Origin: Bordetella parapertussis
Lineage (GTDB): Bacteria; Pseudomonadota; Gammaproteobacteria; Burkholderiales; Burkholderiaceae_A
Assembly (NCBI GenBank): GCA_945901825.1
Contig: CAMDMC010000004.1
Coordinates: forward strand, 30,929 to 94,928
Direction of reading: 5' to 3'
Length of the DNA: 64,000 bases
The notes beneath the pieces were generated by a model, which made no database searches, was not told the DNA's origin, and was given only the letters and a program-made list of their open reading frames with translations. Shown here piece after piece: positions 52,283 through 60,555 of this stretch. Positions within the stretch are counted from its first letter, which is position 1; every line of letters begins with the position of its first letter. Position numbers and translations under genes: made by a program.

Positions 52283-53500
52283 TTAGACGTTTCGCACCAT
52301 CAGATGAAAGCCTCCGTAAATGGCCGAGCGGTCTTCAAGATGCAATGCCTGAGAGATTTCCTGCCTGTACGCCCAGCCTGCGAGATTCTCGGTACTCAAA
52401 CGATTAAGAAGAATATTCTCCTCGCCTGCTGTACGAAAAATGACGCGGGCTGTTGGTGTGGCTGTTCGGTTAATTTCAGCCCAGAGTGCGTTGAGCTGCT
52501 GATCATCCATCCAGTCTTGAGCATCAAGCAAGACGTAAGCATCAACCGATGCAACCGACTGCTCTTTTAGAAAGCTTGTTGCAATTTTTCTGTAGATGGC
52601 CACGTTATCAACACGGTCACGAAGATGTTGATAATGTTGCTGTTGCAGGTACCTGGGAATGGCGACCGACTGCGCGGTGTCATAACACCGGCCAAAAGCC
52701 TGCCAGGCGAAGTAATTGCTTGAGAGATCAAAATCGCAGGCAAGACGCCGCAGACGATCGTGCAGGACATGCGCCATAGTGGGCGCATCGCCTTGCAACT
52801 TTTGGAACTGAGCTGCGGGAATACCAAGGCCATAAAGCGCCAGCGGGCTCTGAAGCGCCTTTCTTACTATTGGCTTTTTAAGCAGCCTGCCCATGCTTGA
52901 ATCAAAAATCTCCGCCTGCTGTTCTTTGTTCTCAGCGCGAAAGATCTCTCTGGGGTCAACACCCAAAAGACGCGCAAGAAAATGGCTTACGCCAATAAAG
53001 CGGCCCAGAACGCCCTTCGTATAAAAGTTTGTATTGAAAGCCTCGATGCGACGCTTCAGTGGGGCACGCTTTTCCCAGTAGCCACGGCTTGCGGCATCGA
53101 GGTGCGGAGCAATACGCTCAAAATACCTTGCGGTATTTTCTGGCCGATTCGCATGCCCAAAAAAATCAAAGAAATCCTCGTGCCTGTCAAACCCCCGTAT
53201 GGAGGCATGCTTTAGCCGGTTAAGCGCGATATGCGCCTTGCTAAGGTCAAGCGCCGAAATGCGAACATCGGCAGCAGTAAGCATGTTTAAGAGGTTGCAG
53301 CCACCCGAGGCGATGGCAACAACATGCTCCCCATCTTTTAACTCAAGGGCTTTGAGATCAACCTCGGGATCTTCCCAAATTTGAGGGTAGACCAGGTGAT
53401 TAAACAAGGCTGCAAATAAGCGGTCGGAGAGTCTAAGCTTCTTGTCGTTCTGGGCCTCTCCAAGCACTGCATCAACTGCTATTGAGTTTGACATCGTCAC
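52283..53500 (-). CDS. btaA: S-adenosylmethionine:diacylglycerol 3-amino-3-carboxypropyl transferase BtaA (DUF3419)
   Basis: A 405-residue DUF3419 protein. Text typical for BtaA includes LVYPQIWEDPEVDLKALEL, VAIASGGCNLLNMLTA, ISALDLSKAHIALNRLKH and YFAWQAFGRCYDT. It moves the aminocarboxypropyl group of SAM onto diacylglycerol, giving a phosphorus-free lipid head group. BtaB follows directly. A PhoB-box-like repeat lies about 60 bp upstream of its start, consistent with induction at low phosphate. Confidence 0.87.
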   Translation of the reverse strand: MTMSNSIAVDAVLGEAQNDKKLRLSDRLFAALFNHLVYPQIWEDPEVDLKALELKDGEHVVAIASGGCNLLNMLTAADVRISALDLSKAHIALNRLKHASIRGFDRHEDFFDFFGHANRPENTARYFERIAPHLDAASRGYWEKRAPLKRRIEAFNTNFYTKGVLGRFIGVSHFLARLLGVDPREIFRAENKEQQAEIFDSSMGRLLKKPIVRKALQSPLALYGLGIPAAQFQKLQGDAPTMAHVLHDRLRRLACDFDLSSNYFAWQAFGRCYDTAQSVAIPRYLQQQHYQHLRDRVDNVAIYRKIATSFLKEQSVASVDAYVLLDAQDWMDDQQLNALWAEINRTATPTARVIFRTAGEENILLNRLSTENLAGWAYRQEISQALHLEDRSAIYGGFHLMVRNV

Positions 53501-53560
53501 CGAGCGGGTTCCCCTTGGTCAGGTTAAGGCGGCTGCCTAGGCTCAGAATGACCTAGAAAG

Positions 53561-53578
53561 ATGACATTTCTGTGACGT
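53561..53578 (-). promoter_or_regulatory. candidate PhoB box upstream of btaA
   Basis: The 18-mer ACGTCACAGAAATGTCAT on the minus strand has two GTCA cores 11 bp apart (ACGTCAC - AGAA - ATGTCAT), close to the E. coli Pho-box form CTGTCATAAATCTGTCAC. It ends 61 bp upstream of the btaA ATG, a sensible activator position. Confidence 0.5.
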
Positions 53579-53729
53579 GTAGAAAAACCAGGCACGAAAA
53601 GGAATACGGCAAGTTAACGAGCGAAGGGTACTTCGTTGGCTGAATAATTACGGCCTGGGCTTGGTTATAGAAATGTAGCCTGGACACCAGAGACCACTGA
53701 GGGGCTTGCCTGGTAAAAGCCTTCTGGCT

Positions 53730-53948
53730 CTAGGCTGCGTCAAGCAGACGTTCTTCGACTGAGCGTTCGGTGGTTTTATGTAGGGGCTGCGCCCACTGGA
53801 GGCGGGTTGTTTCAAGCATTGCTTCGGAAGCCTCTTGAATAGCTTCTTGAACAGCGGTTCGTACCTGAACGCTTTGGGAGGAAAGCGGTCGCAAGGTCGA
53901 CTGCCTCGACAAAATCTCATTTGTAAACTCGGACGTAACAAGAACTAT
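53730..53948 (-). CDS. candidate 72-residue ORF with AUA start
   Basis: A small ORF between btaA and senB, on the minus strand. A strong ribosome site AAGGGAGG lies 7 bp upstream of ATA (53948-53946), with no ATG, GTG or TTG at that spacing; in frame, a TTG occurs 12 codons later (53912). The product is hydrophilic and helical (VRTAVQEAIQEASEAMLETT), ending RSVEERLLDAA before the stop. No family recognised. It may be a true AUA-initiated gene, or ATG with a base change. The rest of the 53501-54032 gap holds the btaA promoter and nothing else I can identify. Confidence 0.35.
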   Translation of the reverse strand: MVLVTSEFTNEILSRQSTLRPLSSQSVQVRTAVQEAIQEASEAMLETTRLQWAQPLHKTTERSVEERLLDAA

Positions 53949-54032
53949 GGTCGATCCTCCCTTCTAATAATGTTTTGGACGACTGGCTCACGAAATAGTT
54001 CCAGATTCTGCACAAGACTGCACTAGGGGAAA

Positions 54033-55016
54033 CTACGAAGGCAACAAATGCTTCACAAATTGAAGAAGTACTTTTCTTTCGTAAGAAGGTCTAAAAAGTG
54101 CGCGTCGAGTATGCATTTGTTCAAGCAGTAGGCCATACAGACCCTCGCCGGTTGCATGGCTTTCTTGGCATTCATAAACCAGGTCTTCAAGCTGCTGCAC
54201 ATTTCCATACTCAAAGTAGCCTAGGTAGTCCTCACCAAGCATGCCAACGTTGCCTGGCACTTTTGAGGCAAGCACTGGCGTACCCGACATCGCCGCCTCA
54301 AGAATGGCATGCGCCCCACCCTCTAGCCGACTTGGATGAACAAGGAGATGGGCATCGCGAGTGCGGCTTCGCGTGGCTCTGTAACTAAGGGCGCCCTGCC
54401 AGAAAAAGACCTTTGACTGCGCCGCGAGGCGGCTTGCACGCTCTCCGAGTTCGGGGTCAATGACACCTCCTAAAAGCTCAAGTCGGATGCCTTGTGCCTC
54501 ATCAAAGCGCTGGGCAAGCTGCATGAAGGTCTCAGGTGACTTCTCAGACCGAAGATGCCCCACCATGCGCAGCGTGAACGGAGCGGGCTTCACAGCCCGC
54601 GGCTTCCAGGCCGAGCATGACTGATAGATAACAGCTGCCTTTGATTGAAATTGAGCAGGCAAGGCCTCAATGCCCTTATTCTGAAGAACCAAAAGTGCGG
54701 TCGATAACCGAAGAGACTCCAGGGACACAGGGTCTTGTCGAATGTCAGGGTAAAGGTCTGTGCCAGTCAGCACGGTCACAACAGGCCTTGACGGGAAAGT
54801 GCTTGACCAGGCCTCAATGCTCTCGGCCGATCGCCTTGCATGCAAAGCAATGAGTAGCCTGGGGTTGTCAACCGCCTTTTGTGAGCACGACCACGACGCC
54901 GCAAGATGAACGTCGTACCGCGAGGAGAGAAAACCCGCCCAACGCTCTGCCGTGCGCCAGTTACCGTTATTGGCCTCTTTCAAGGCGGGGGTGACTATGA
55001 CAACCGCTTCTCGCAT
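54033..55016 (-). CDS. senB: selenosugar synthase SenB (TIGR04348-type glycosyltransferase)
   Basis: A 327-residue GT-B enzyme that joins selenophosphate to UDP-GlcNAc to make a selenosugar. Its opening VVIVTPALKEANNGNWRTAERWAGFL, the run LIALHARRSAESI, VVTVLTGTDLYPDI, and later MVGHLRSEKSPETFMQL plus SRLEGGAHAILEAAMSGTPVLASKVPGNVGMLG match this family closely. I start at ATG 55014-55016; the frame to 55073 overlaps the senA start. It diverges from senA, with about 22 bp between the chosen starts. Confidence 0.85.
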   Translation of the reverse strand: MREAVVIVTPALKEANNGNWRTAERWAGFLSSRYDVHLAASWSCSQKAVDNPRLLIALHARRSAESIEAWSSTFPSRPVVTVLTGTDLYPDIRQDPVSLESLRLSTALLVLQNKGIEALPAQFQSKAAVIYQSCSAWKPRAVKPAPFTLRMVGHLRSEKSPETFMQLAQRFDEAQGIRLELLGGVIDPELGERASRLAAQSKVFFWQGALSYRATRSRTRDAHLLVHPSRLEGGAHAILEAAMSGTPVLASKVPGNVGMLGEDYLGYFEYGNVQQLEDLVYECQESHATGEGLYGLLLEQMHTRRALFRPSYERKVLLQFVKHLLPS

Positions 55017-55038
55017 CTTTGGTCTTATCATCTTGGTT

Positions 55039-56349
55039 ATGCAACTCGACGCCCTTGAGTGGAAGGCACGCAATCCTTCTAAAGACGAGCTTCATTCTGC
55101 CATGCAAGCCACGCGTCATCGAACACTTACCGCTGCCCAGACTTATTGGGACACGCTAGGAGATGACCTGTTTATTCCTTGCCAGCCGCAGCTTAACCCC
55201 CCTCGTTGGGAGCTTGGCCACATCGGTTGGTTTTATGACTGGTGGATTGCTCGTAACCCCCAGTACGCTCAAGGCCTTCGGGCGGACCCCGAGGCCAGGC
55301 GCATGCCCGCCCGGCAGGCCTCTAAAGGTCGCAATGCGGACGACCTTTACAACTCCAGCGATATTCATCATTCAGCCCGTTGGACCATCGCACTGCCCAC
55401 CATTGAAGAGACCCTTGGTGACCTTGAGGAGAGCATGGAAGAAACCCTTGCCTGTCTTGAAGAAGTAGAGAATTACACGGATCCACTCTACTTTTTTAGG
55501 CTCTCGGTTTTGCACGAAGGCATGCATTCCGAAGCCTCCGTTTATATGGCCCAAAGCCTTGGAATTCCACTGGGTGAGGGCTGGCGGGAGCTTGTTTGGG
55601 GTGAAGACTCTGCTTACAAACGCGCCTGCATGTCACCCGGCACTGGGTTTAACCCTAGCCCGCCTGCTCCAACGCAAGTTCGCCTAACCCGGTCTGAGTC
55701 TTGGAAGCTTGGCTTCAAAGGTGAGGGCTTTGCCTTTGACAACGAATGTCCTAACCAGGCTGTGCAGCTCCAACCTTTTGAAGTGGACTCAAAACCTGTT
55801 TCCTGGGAAGACTTTCTGGCCTTTATTGAAGACGACGGCTACAAGCGCAAAGAGCTCTGGACCCTTGATGGGTGGTCGTGGTTGAACACCCAGGCAAACC
55901 AAAATACTGAAGAAAAGGCGGCACCTCGCTACCTTCACTACCAGAATGGAACTTGGTTCCACCAACGCTTCGGACACGTTGAGCCCTTAACTCTTACTGC
56001 GGTTGCCTGCCACATTACCTTTTTCGAGGCCGAGGCCTGGTGCCGCTGGAAGAATCGCCGACTCCCCAGCGAAGCAGAATGGGAGTGGGCAGCGTTTCAG
56101 GCGGGTTTGCAGTTTGGTGACGTCTGGGAGTGGACATCAAGCCCGTTTCTACCGCTTTGCGCCATAGCGGACTTTAAGTGCCACCCTTACCGCGACTACT
56201 CCTATCCATGGTTTGACGGCCGGCCCGTTCTGAAAGGCCACAGCCAGGTAACTCCGCTGCTTCTTCGGCATCGAAAGTTCCGAAACTTCTTTACCCCTGA
56301 ACGCAACGATATTTTTTCGGGATTTCGATCAGCAAAAAGTCTGGGCTAG
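55039..56349 (+). CDS. senA: selenoneine synthase SenA (EgtB-like)
   Basis: A 436-residue nonheme-iron enzyme of the EgtB family. DinB-like iron site: LGHIGWF (His61) with VLHEGMHSEAS (His159, His163). The C-terminal FGE-sulfatase domain reads FDNECPNQAVQLQPFEV, WTLDGWSWL, and ends IFSGFRSAK. The segment LNPPRWELGHIGWFYDWWIARN fits the SenA subgroup rather than plain EgtB. With senB next door it should form the C-Se bond between hercynine and the selenosugar. Start uncertain: ATG 55039 (weak ribosome site) or ATG 54997 (AAGGCGGGGG upstream). Confidence 0.82.
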   Translation: MQLDALEWKARNPSKDELHSAMQATRHRTLTAAQTYWDTLGDDLFIPCQPQLNPPRWELGHIGWFYDWWIARNPQYAQGLRADPEARRMPARQASKGRNADDLYNSSDIHHSARWTIALPTIEETLGDLEESMEETLACLEEVENYTDPLYFFRLSVLHEGMHSEASVYMAQSLGIPLGEGWRELVWGEDSAYKRACMSPGTGFNPSPPAPTQVRLTRSESWKLGFKGEGFAFDNECPNQAVQLQPFEVDSKPVSWEDFLAFIEDDGYKRKELWTLDGWSWLNTQANQNTEEKAAPRYLHYQNGTWFHQRFGHVEPLTLTAVACHITFFEAEAWCRWKNRRLPSEAEWEWAAFQAGLQFGDVWEWTSSPFLPLCAIADFKCHPYRDYSYPWFDGRPVLKGHSQVTPLLLRHRKFRNFFTPERNDIFSGFRSAKSLG

Positions 56350-57347
56350 GCCCTTGCCCAGAAAAGGCTAAACCAGCCTTTGGGGTCGGTGAAATGCTGT
56401 GTCTGGTGAAATCCCGCATCGGCGAGAATTCTGATGAAGCTATCCGGATCCCACTTGTAGGAGTTTTCGGTATGAATGGTCTGGCCTGGCTGAAATAACC
56501 TCTCTCCCTCAGGCCAGCGCACGAGCTGCTCAACTGCTGACTGCAGGTGCATCTCGATACGCGATTGCGAGGCATTAAAGAAGGCTTGATGCGCCCAGCT
56601 CTGGGGCGAAAAATTCGTTGCAAACCGTTCGTTAACGTGCAAAAGCATGGAGCGGTTAAAGGCGGCTGTCAGACCAAGCGCATCGTCATAGGCGGGCTCA
56701 AGAACAGAAGGGTCCTTCACCCGGTCTACGCCAATAAGCAGCCCACTCCCCTCGCCGCCTTCTCTGCAAATTGCATGCACCTGTTTTAATAGCTCAAGCG
56801 CCTCGTTGGCCGAAAAGTTACCAATGCTTGAGCCCGGATAAAAGGCAATGCGAGGTAAACGATTTGCATGGCTGGCAATAAGCCACTGGTGCACCTCAAC
56901 AGGAAGTTGCAGCTGCCTTGAGAAGTCGCAGCCCAAACCCGCCACCTGTACGCCTGGATTGTCTTGACTCACCACGCGAAGTGCACGCGCTAAGTGGTCG
57001 ACTGAAATATCAATGGCTAAATACGCCTGCGTCTTAAACCACGACAACAAAGGCGACGCCTTCGCACAATCGCCTGCGCCAAGATCAATAAAAAGAGCGT
57101 CTTCGGGTAGGTGGGCCCTTAGGCTTTCTTCGTTCTGCTCAAAAATAAGCTGCTCGGTTCGGCAGGGGTAGTATTCATGAAGCAGCGTAATGGCATCAAA
57201 TAGCCTTGAGCCCAGGCTTGAATAGAAATACTTCGATGAAATTCTTGCTTGGGAGTTTAATAAGGCTGCGTAGAACTCATGTGCCTCATTTTCCATGCAA
57301 TGAACGTCAGCAAAAGAAAAAATGGGAATGCTCGACCTTTCATGCAT
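56346..57347 (-). CDS. egtD: L-histidine N-alpha-methyltransferase EgtD
   Basis: A 333-residue methyltransferase making hercynine (trimethylhistidine) from histidine and SAM. Family landmarks: KYFYSSLGSRLFDAITLLHEYYPCRTE, DLGAGDCAKASPLL (SAM), IAFYPGSSIGNFSANEALELL, and the C-terminal HTENSYKW. Convergent with senA, overlapping 4 bp. Hercynine is the substrate of SenA or EgtB, so it completes the set. No egtA, egtC or egtE is present, which favours selenoneine as product. Confidence 0.94.
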   Translation of the reverse strand: MHERSSIPIFSFADVHCMENEAHEFYAALLNSQARISSKYFYSSLGSRLFDAITLLHEYYPCRTEQLIFEQNEESLRAHLPEDALFIDLGAGDCAKASPLLSWFKTQAYLAIDISVDHLARALRVVSQDNPGVQVAGLGCDFSRQLQLPVEVHQWLIASHANRLPRIAFYPGSSIGNFSANEALELLKQVHAICREGGEGSGLLIGVDRVKDPSVLEPAYDDALGLTAAFNRSMLLHVNERFATNFSPQSWAHQAFFNASQSRIEMHLQSAVEQLVRWPEGERLFQPGQTIHTENSYKWDPDSFIRILADAGFHQTQHFTDPKGWFSLFWARA

Positions 57348-57400
57348 AGGCCTGAGTATAACGTGACAAACGCGGCTTACAGGGCCTGCCTTCGTAGCCT

Positions 57401-57763
57401 TTAGGCCAGGACAAAGCCCCAGACAACAACCGCGTTAATGATGGCGCCAAGAACAGCGGCACTGCCCATATCTTTTACTTTCTTGGAGAGGGGGTTGTTC
57501 TCGGTCGAGATGCGATCGATGGTTTTTTCAATGGCCGTATTTAAGAGTTCCACAACAACCACCAGAATAAGAACACTAATTAAAAGCGCTCGTGAGAGCC
57601 CATCTTCGCGAAGGTAAAGAGCTAAAACGGTAAACAAGGGTAGAAGGGCAAACTCAACCTTTACTGCCTCTTCAGAGTTCCAGGCCGCCCCAAACCCTTC
57701 AATGGAATAGACCAACGCGGAGACCAGTCGGCGGCGTGCAAGATGATAGATTCCCCTGAACAT
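57401..57763 (-). CDS. dgkA: diacylglycerol kinase DgkA
   Basis: A 120-residue integral membrane kinase. It shows three hydrophobic segments and the signature VVVELLNTAIEKTIDRIS, as in E. coli (NSAIEAVVDRIG). ATG 57761-57763 with AAAGGAAAG upstream is preferred over TTG 57769. It rephosphorylates diacylglycerol to phosphatidate. Next to plcP, which releases diacylglycerol from phospholipid, it would help balance the diacylglycerol pool. Confidence 0.92.
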   Translation of the reverse strand: MFRGIYHLARRRLVSALVYSIEGFGAAWNSEEAVKVEFALLPLFTVLALYLREDGLSRALLISVLILVVVVELLNTAIEKTIDRISTENNPLSKKVKDMGSAAVLGAIINAVVVWGFVLA

Positions 57764-57846
57764 AGGCAACTTTCCTTTCCCTTGGAAGAACTCAGTTTAG
57801 CCTTCTGGCGCACCCGATTGAGACCATTCACAAATTCTTCATATGA

Positions 57847-58740
57847 ATGACACCTTGTCGTCACCCTCCACGGTCATCCTTTGTATCCGTGGATCCCAAA
57901 GACATTCCCGACGAAACGCTTGCTGAAATCCCCGAAGCCGAGGTGCGTCACTATCGGGCCATCTGGATCTCCGATATCCATCTTGGAACGTCGGGTTGTA
58001 AGGCCGATTTTCTACTTGATTTTCTGCGAGTCAACGAGTCAGACCAGTTGTACTTGGTTGGCGACATTGTTGATGGCTGGCAGCTTAAGCGCGGTTGGTA
58101 CTGGAAGCAGTCTCACAACGATGTCGTTCAAAAGGTTTTGCGCAAGGCCCGAAAAGGCACCAAGGTAACCTACATTGTTGGGAACCATGACGAGGTCCTT
58201 CGCGAGTTCCTAGGCCTTCGATTCGGTGAAATACTTATCGAGAATGAGGCCGTGCACGAGCTTCGCGACGGCAGGCGCCTCTGGGTAACCCATGGCGACC
58301 TCTTTGACGGTGTTATTCAGTATGCGAAGTGGCTTGCCTACCTTGGTGACACCGCTTACACAATGGCACTTAAGGTTAACGACCATTTCAACTACCTGCG
58401 CCACAAGATGGGGATGTCCTACTGGTCGTTGTCCCAGTATCTAAAGCACCGTGTCAAGAATGCAGTTTCGTTCATTACCGCATTTGAAGAGGCTCTCACT
58501 ACCGAAGCACGACGACGGGGCTATGACGGGGTTGTCTGCGGCCATATTCATCGCCCGGAAATTCGCGAAATTGACGGCACCTTGTATTGCAATGACGGCG
58601 ACTGGGTTGAGAGTTTGTCAGCCTTGGTTGAAACCCACGAGGGCGAACTCAAGCTCGTCTACTGGCCGCACCGCCGTTTCGAGAAAGAACTGAAGTCCAA
58701 GAAAGAAGCGAAAGCCTATGCCCAGCCCAGTACCGTTTAA
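57847..58740 (+). CDS. plcP: phospholipase C-type metallophosphoesterase PlcP
   Basis: A 297-residue calcineurin-like phosphoesterase. Metal motifs: ISDIHLG (DxH), VGDIVDGWQLK, GNHDE, VTHGDLF, GHIHRPE. RAIWISDIHLGTSGCKADF and WKQSHNDVVQKVLRKARKG follow the PlcP group, which is often misannotated as a UDP-diacylglucosamine pyrophosphatase. PlcP removes phospho-head groups from phospholipids at low phosphate. The stop overlaps agt by 23 bp. The true start may be GTG 57889, since the first 14 residues are not conserved-looking and the ATG has no ribosome site. Confidence 0.85.
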   Translation: MTPCRHPPRSSFVSVDPKDIPDETLAEIPEAEVRHYRAIWISDIHLGTSGCKADFLLDFLRVNESDQLYLVGDIVDGWQLKRGWYWKQSHNDVVQKVLRKARKGTKVTYIVGNHDEVLREFLGLRFGEILIENEAVHELRDGRRLWVTHGDLFDGVIQYAKWLAYLGDTAYTMALKVNDHFNYLRHKMGMSYWSLSQYLKHRVKNAVSFITAFEEALTTEARRRGYDGVVCGHIHRPEIREIDGTLYCNDGDWVESLSALVETHEGELKLVYWPHRRFEKELKSKKEAKAYAQPSTV

Positions 58741-59812
58741 GAAGCTTGTGATCGTCACAGATGCCTGGCATCCCCAGGTCAACGGTGTTGTTCGCACTCT
58801 GGGCAATACCAAGGCTGGCCTTGAGGCCATGGGCCTTATGGTGGAACTGATTACCCCCGACCAGTTCCGTTCAACACCCTGCCCGAGCTACCCAGAGATA
58901 CAGCTTGCTTTAACGACAAGTCGAACCGTTGAAAAGCGTATTCGAGCCCTGGCGCCCGATGCCCTTCATATCGCCACCGAGGGTCCGTTGGGTTGGGCAG
59001 CACGCAAGGCAGCCATTCGAAACCGGTGGCAGTTTACAACCGCCTTTCACACGCGGTTTCCGGAATACGTCAATGCACGAACGGGTATTCCGGTAAGCTG
59101 GCTTTATGCCTTATTCCGGAAGTTTCACAGCGCGTCGTCGGCTGTGCTTGCTCCGACCCAGGCCATCATTCACGATCTACGACACTGGCGGTTCAAAAAT
59201 GTTGTGCACTGGTCTCGCGGGGTGGATCATTCCATTTTTTATCCGCGCCATGAGCAGACAGCTATGCCCCGAAAGGAAAACCCCGTTTTTGTTTATGTGG
59301 GTAGGCTGGCCGTAGAAAAAAATATTCAGGCATTCCTAGATCTCGACCTTCCAGGCCAGAAATGGGTCGCTGGTGAGGGGCCTATGGAAAAGGACCTAAA
59401 AGCCCGCTACCCCACGATTCGATGGATTGGGGTTTTGCCGCAGTCCGAGCTAGCCGACGTGTACAGCCAGGCCGATGTGTTTGTGTTCCCAAGTCTTACA
59501 GACACCTTTGGGCTTGTTATGGTTGAAGCCATGGCCTGTGGCCTGCCTGTCGCAGCCTTTCCGGTACCCGGCCCCATTGACGTGGTCTCTGACTCGGGAG
59601 CAGGCGCACTTAATGAGGACCTGCGCCAGGCCTGCCTTGACTGCCTTGACATTCCAAGGAAAAAGGCTCTTGAACATGCCCAGATTTTTACCTGGGCTAA
59701 CGCCTGTCATCAGTTTGCGCAGGCACTTGTTCCTATGGTGAAAACTCTAGGGCTGGCAGACAAGCCACAAGCTGTTGGAAGCTCGGAATCGCCGGCTCCT
59801 GTATCGAAGTGA
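58718..59812 (+). CDS. agt: diacylglycerol glycosyltransferase Agt (GT4)
   Basis: A 364-residue GT4 enzyme. It begins KKLVIVTDAWHPQVNGVVRTLGN, typical of the PlcP-linked Agt family, and has the nucleotide-sugar site VYVGRLAVEKN and the donor motif FPSLTDTFGLVMVEAMACGLPVAAF. Agt adds sugars to diacylglycerol made by PlcP, giving glycolipids in place of phospholipids. Overlap with plcP (23 bp) shows coupling. An alpha-mannosyltransferase-like role is the alternative. Confidence 0.85.
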   Translation: MPSPVPFKKLVIVTDAWHPQVNGVVRTLGNTKAGLEAMGLMVELITPDQFRSTPCPSYPEIQLALTTSRTVEKRIRALAPDALHIATEGPLGWAARKAAIRNRWQFTTAFHTRFPEYVNARTGIPVSWLYALFRKFHSASSAVLAPTQAIIHDLRHWRFKNVVHWSRGVDHSIFYPRHEQTAMPRKENPVFVYVGRLAVEKNIQAFLDLDLPGQKWVAGEGPMEKDLKARYPTIRWIGVLPQSELADVYSQADVFVFPSLTDTFGLVMVEAMACGLPVAAFPVPGPIDVVSDSGAGALNEDLRQACLDCLDIPRKKALEHAQIFTWANACHQFAQALVPMVKTLGLADKPQAVGSSESPAPVSK

Positions 59813-59836
59813 TGCCGGTGTAATAAACTTCCCCCT

Positions 59837-60547
59837 ATGGACGGTAAGACGCTCGTAGGGGTAGACGATTCATCTGGACTGGCTTTCGGGCAAGCCCACA
59901 CTATTATTTACCTTGAAGACAATCATCTGGTGCGAGAGGGCATCGCAACCATGCTTCGCTTTGCCGGTTACCGCGTTGTCGACTTCGCGTCGGTCACCGA
60001 TGTTTTGGCGGCCTCCAATGACCTTTTAAACCCCGCCCATGGGCCGGTGCTCGCCATTTTTGACATGCGCCTTAACGAGCGAAACTCTGGGCTTGACGTC
60101 TTTCGACAACTTAAGAAACGCACACCCCATCTTGCAGGTATTTTTTTATCGGGTGAATCGAAAGTAAGTGAGGCCATTGATGCGATGAAGGCCGGTGCCT
60201 TCGACTTTCTGCTAAAGCCAGTTGGACGGACACAATTGCTTGAAACGGTCGAACGGTGTTTCAAGCACCTGGAAATTAGCGCGGGCAACACGCCAGGCGA
60301 AAGACATGCGGATATACGGATGTTTAGTACTCTCACACGGCGAGAGAACGATGTACTTTTGCTAGTGCTTAAAGGCCAACGGGGACGCGAGATTGCACGC
60401 AGCCTCTCCATCAGCGAGAGAACCGTCAAGATGCATCGGGGTAACGTTATGAAGAAGCTAGGTGCCCGTAGCCTTGCTCAGCTTGCCGCTATGCATCAGC
60501 GCTACCTCCTTCGGAATGAATCGAAAAACACGGCGAAAGTGAACTAA
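59837..60547 (+). CDS. FixJ/LuxR-type response regulator
   Basis: A 236-residue two-domain regulator. The receiver has acidic residues in YLEDNH, the phospho-acceptor Asp76 in AIFDMRL, and lysine in FDFLLKPVG. The C-terminal HTH is LuxR-type: TRRENDVLLLVLKGQRGREIARSLSISERTVKMHRGNVMKKL. It lies just upstream of the HTH gene and the kinase at 60992, the likely partner. Targets are unknown. Confidence 0.92.
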   Translation: MDGKTLVGVDDSSGLAFGQAHTIIYLEDNHLVREGIATMLRFAGYRVVDFASVTDVLAASNDLLNPAHGPVLAIFDMRLNERNSGLDVFRQLKKRTPHLAGIFLSGESKVSEAIDAMKAGAFDFLLKPVGRTQLLETVERCFKHLEISAGNTPGERHADIRMFSTLTRRENDVLLLVLKGQRGREIARSLSISERTVKMHRGNVMKKLGARSLAQLAAMHQRYLLRNESKNTAKVN

Positions 60548-60555
60548 GGTACGTA

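Noticed and set aside
53648..53941. 97-residue ORF (TTG start) in the btaA-senB gap
   Set aside because: Composition is Arg/Pro/Cys-rich like an off-frame reading; the overlapping 72-residue frame looks more like protein.
55039..56349. Plain ergothioneine synthase EgtB
   Set aside because: Text fits the SenA subgroup, senB is adjacent and egtA/egtC/egtE are missing; kept as the alternative.
57847..58740. UDP-2,3-diacylglucosamine diphosphatase (LpxH)
   Set aside because: N-terminal and helical text match PlcP, and the gene overlaps an Agt-type glycosyltransferase.
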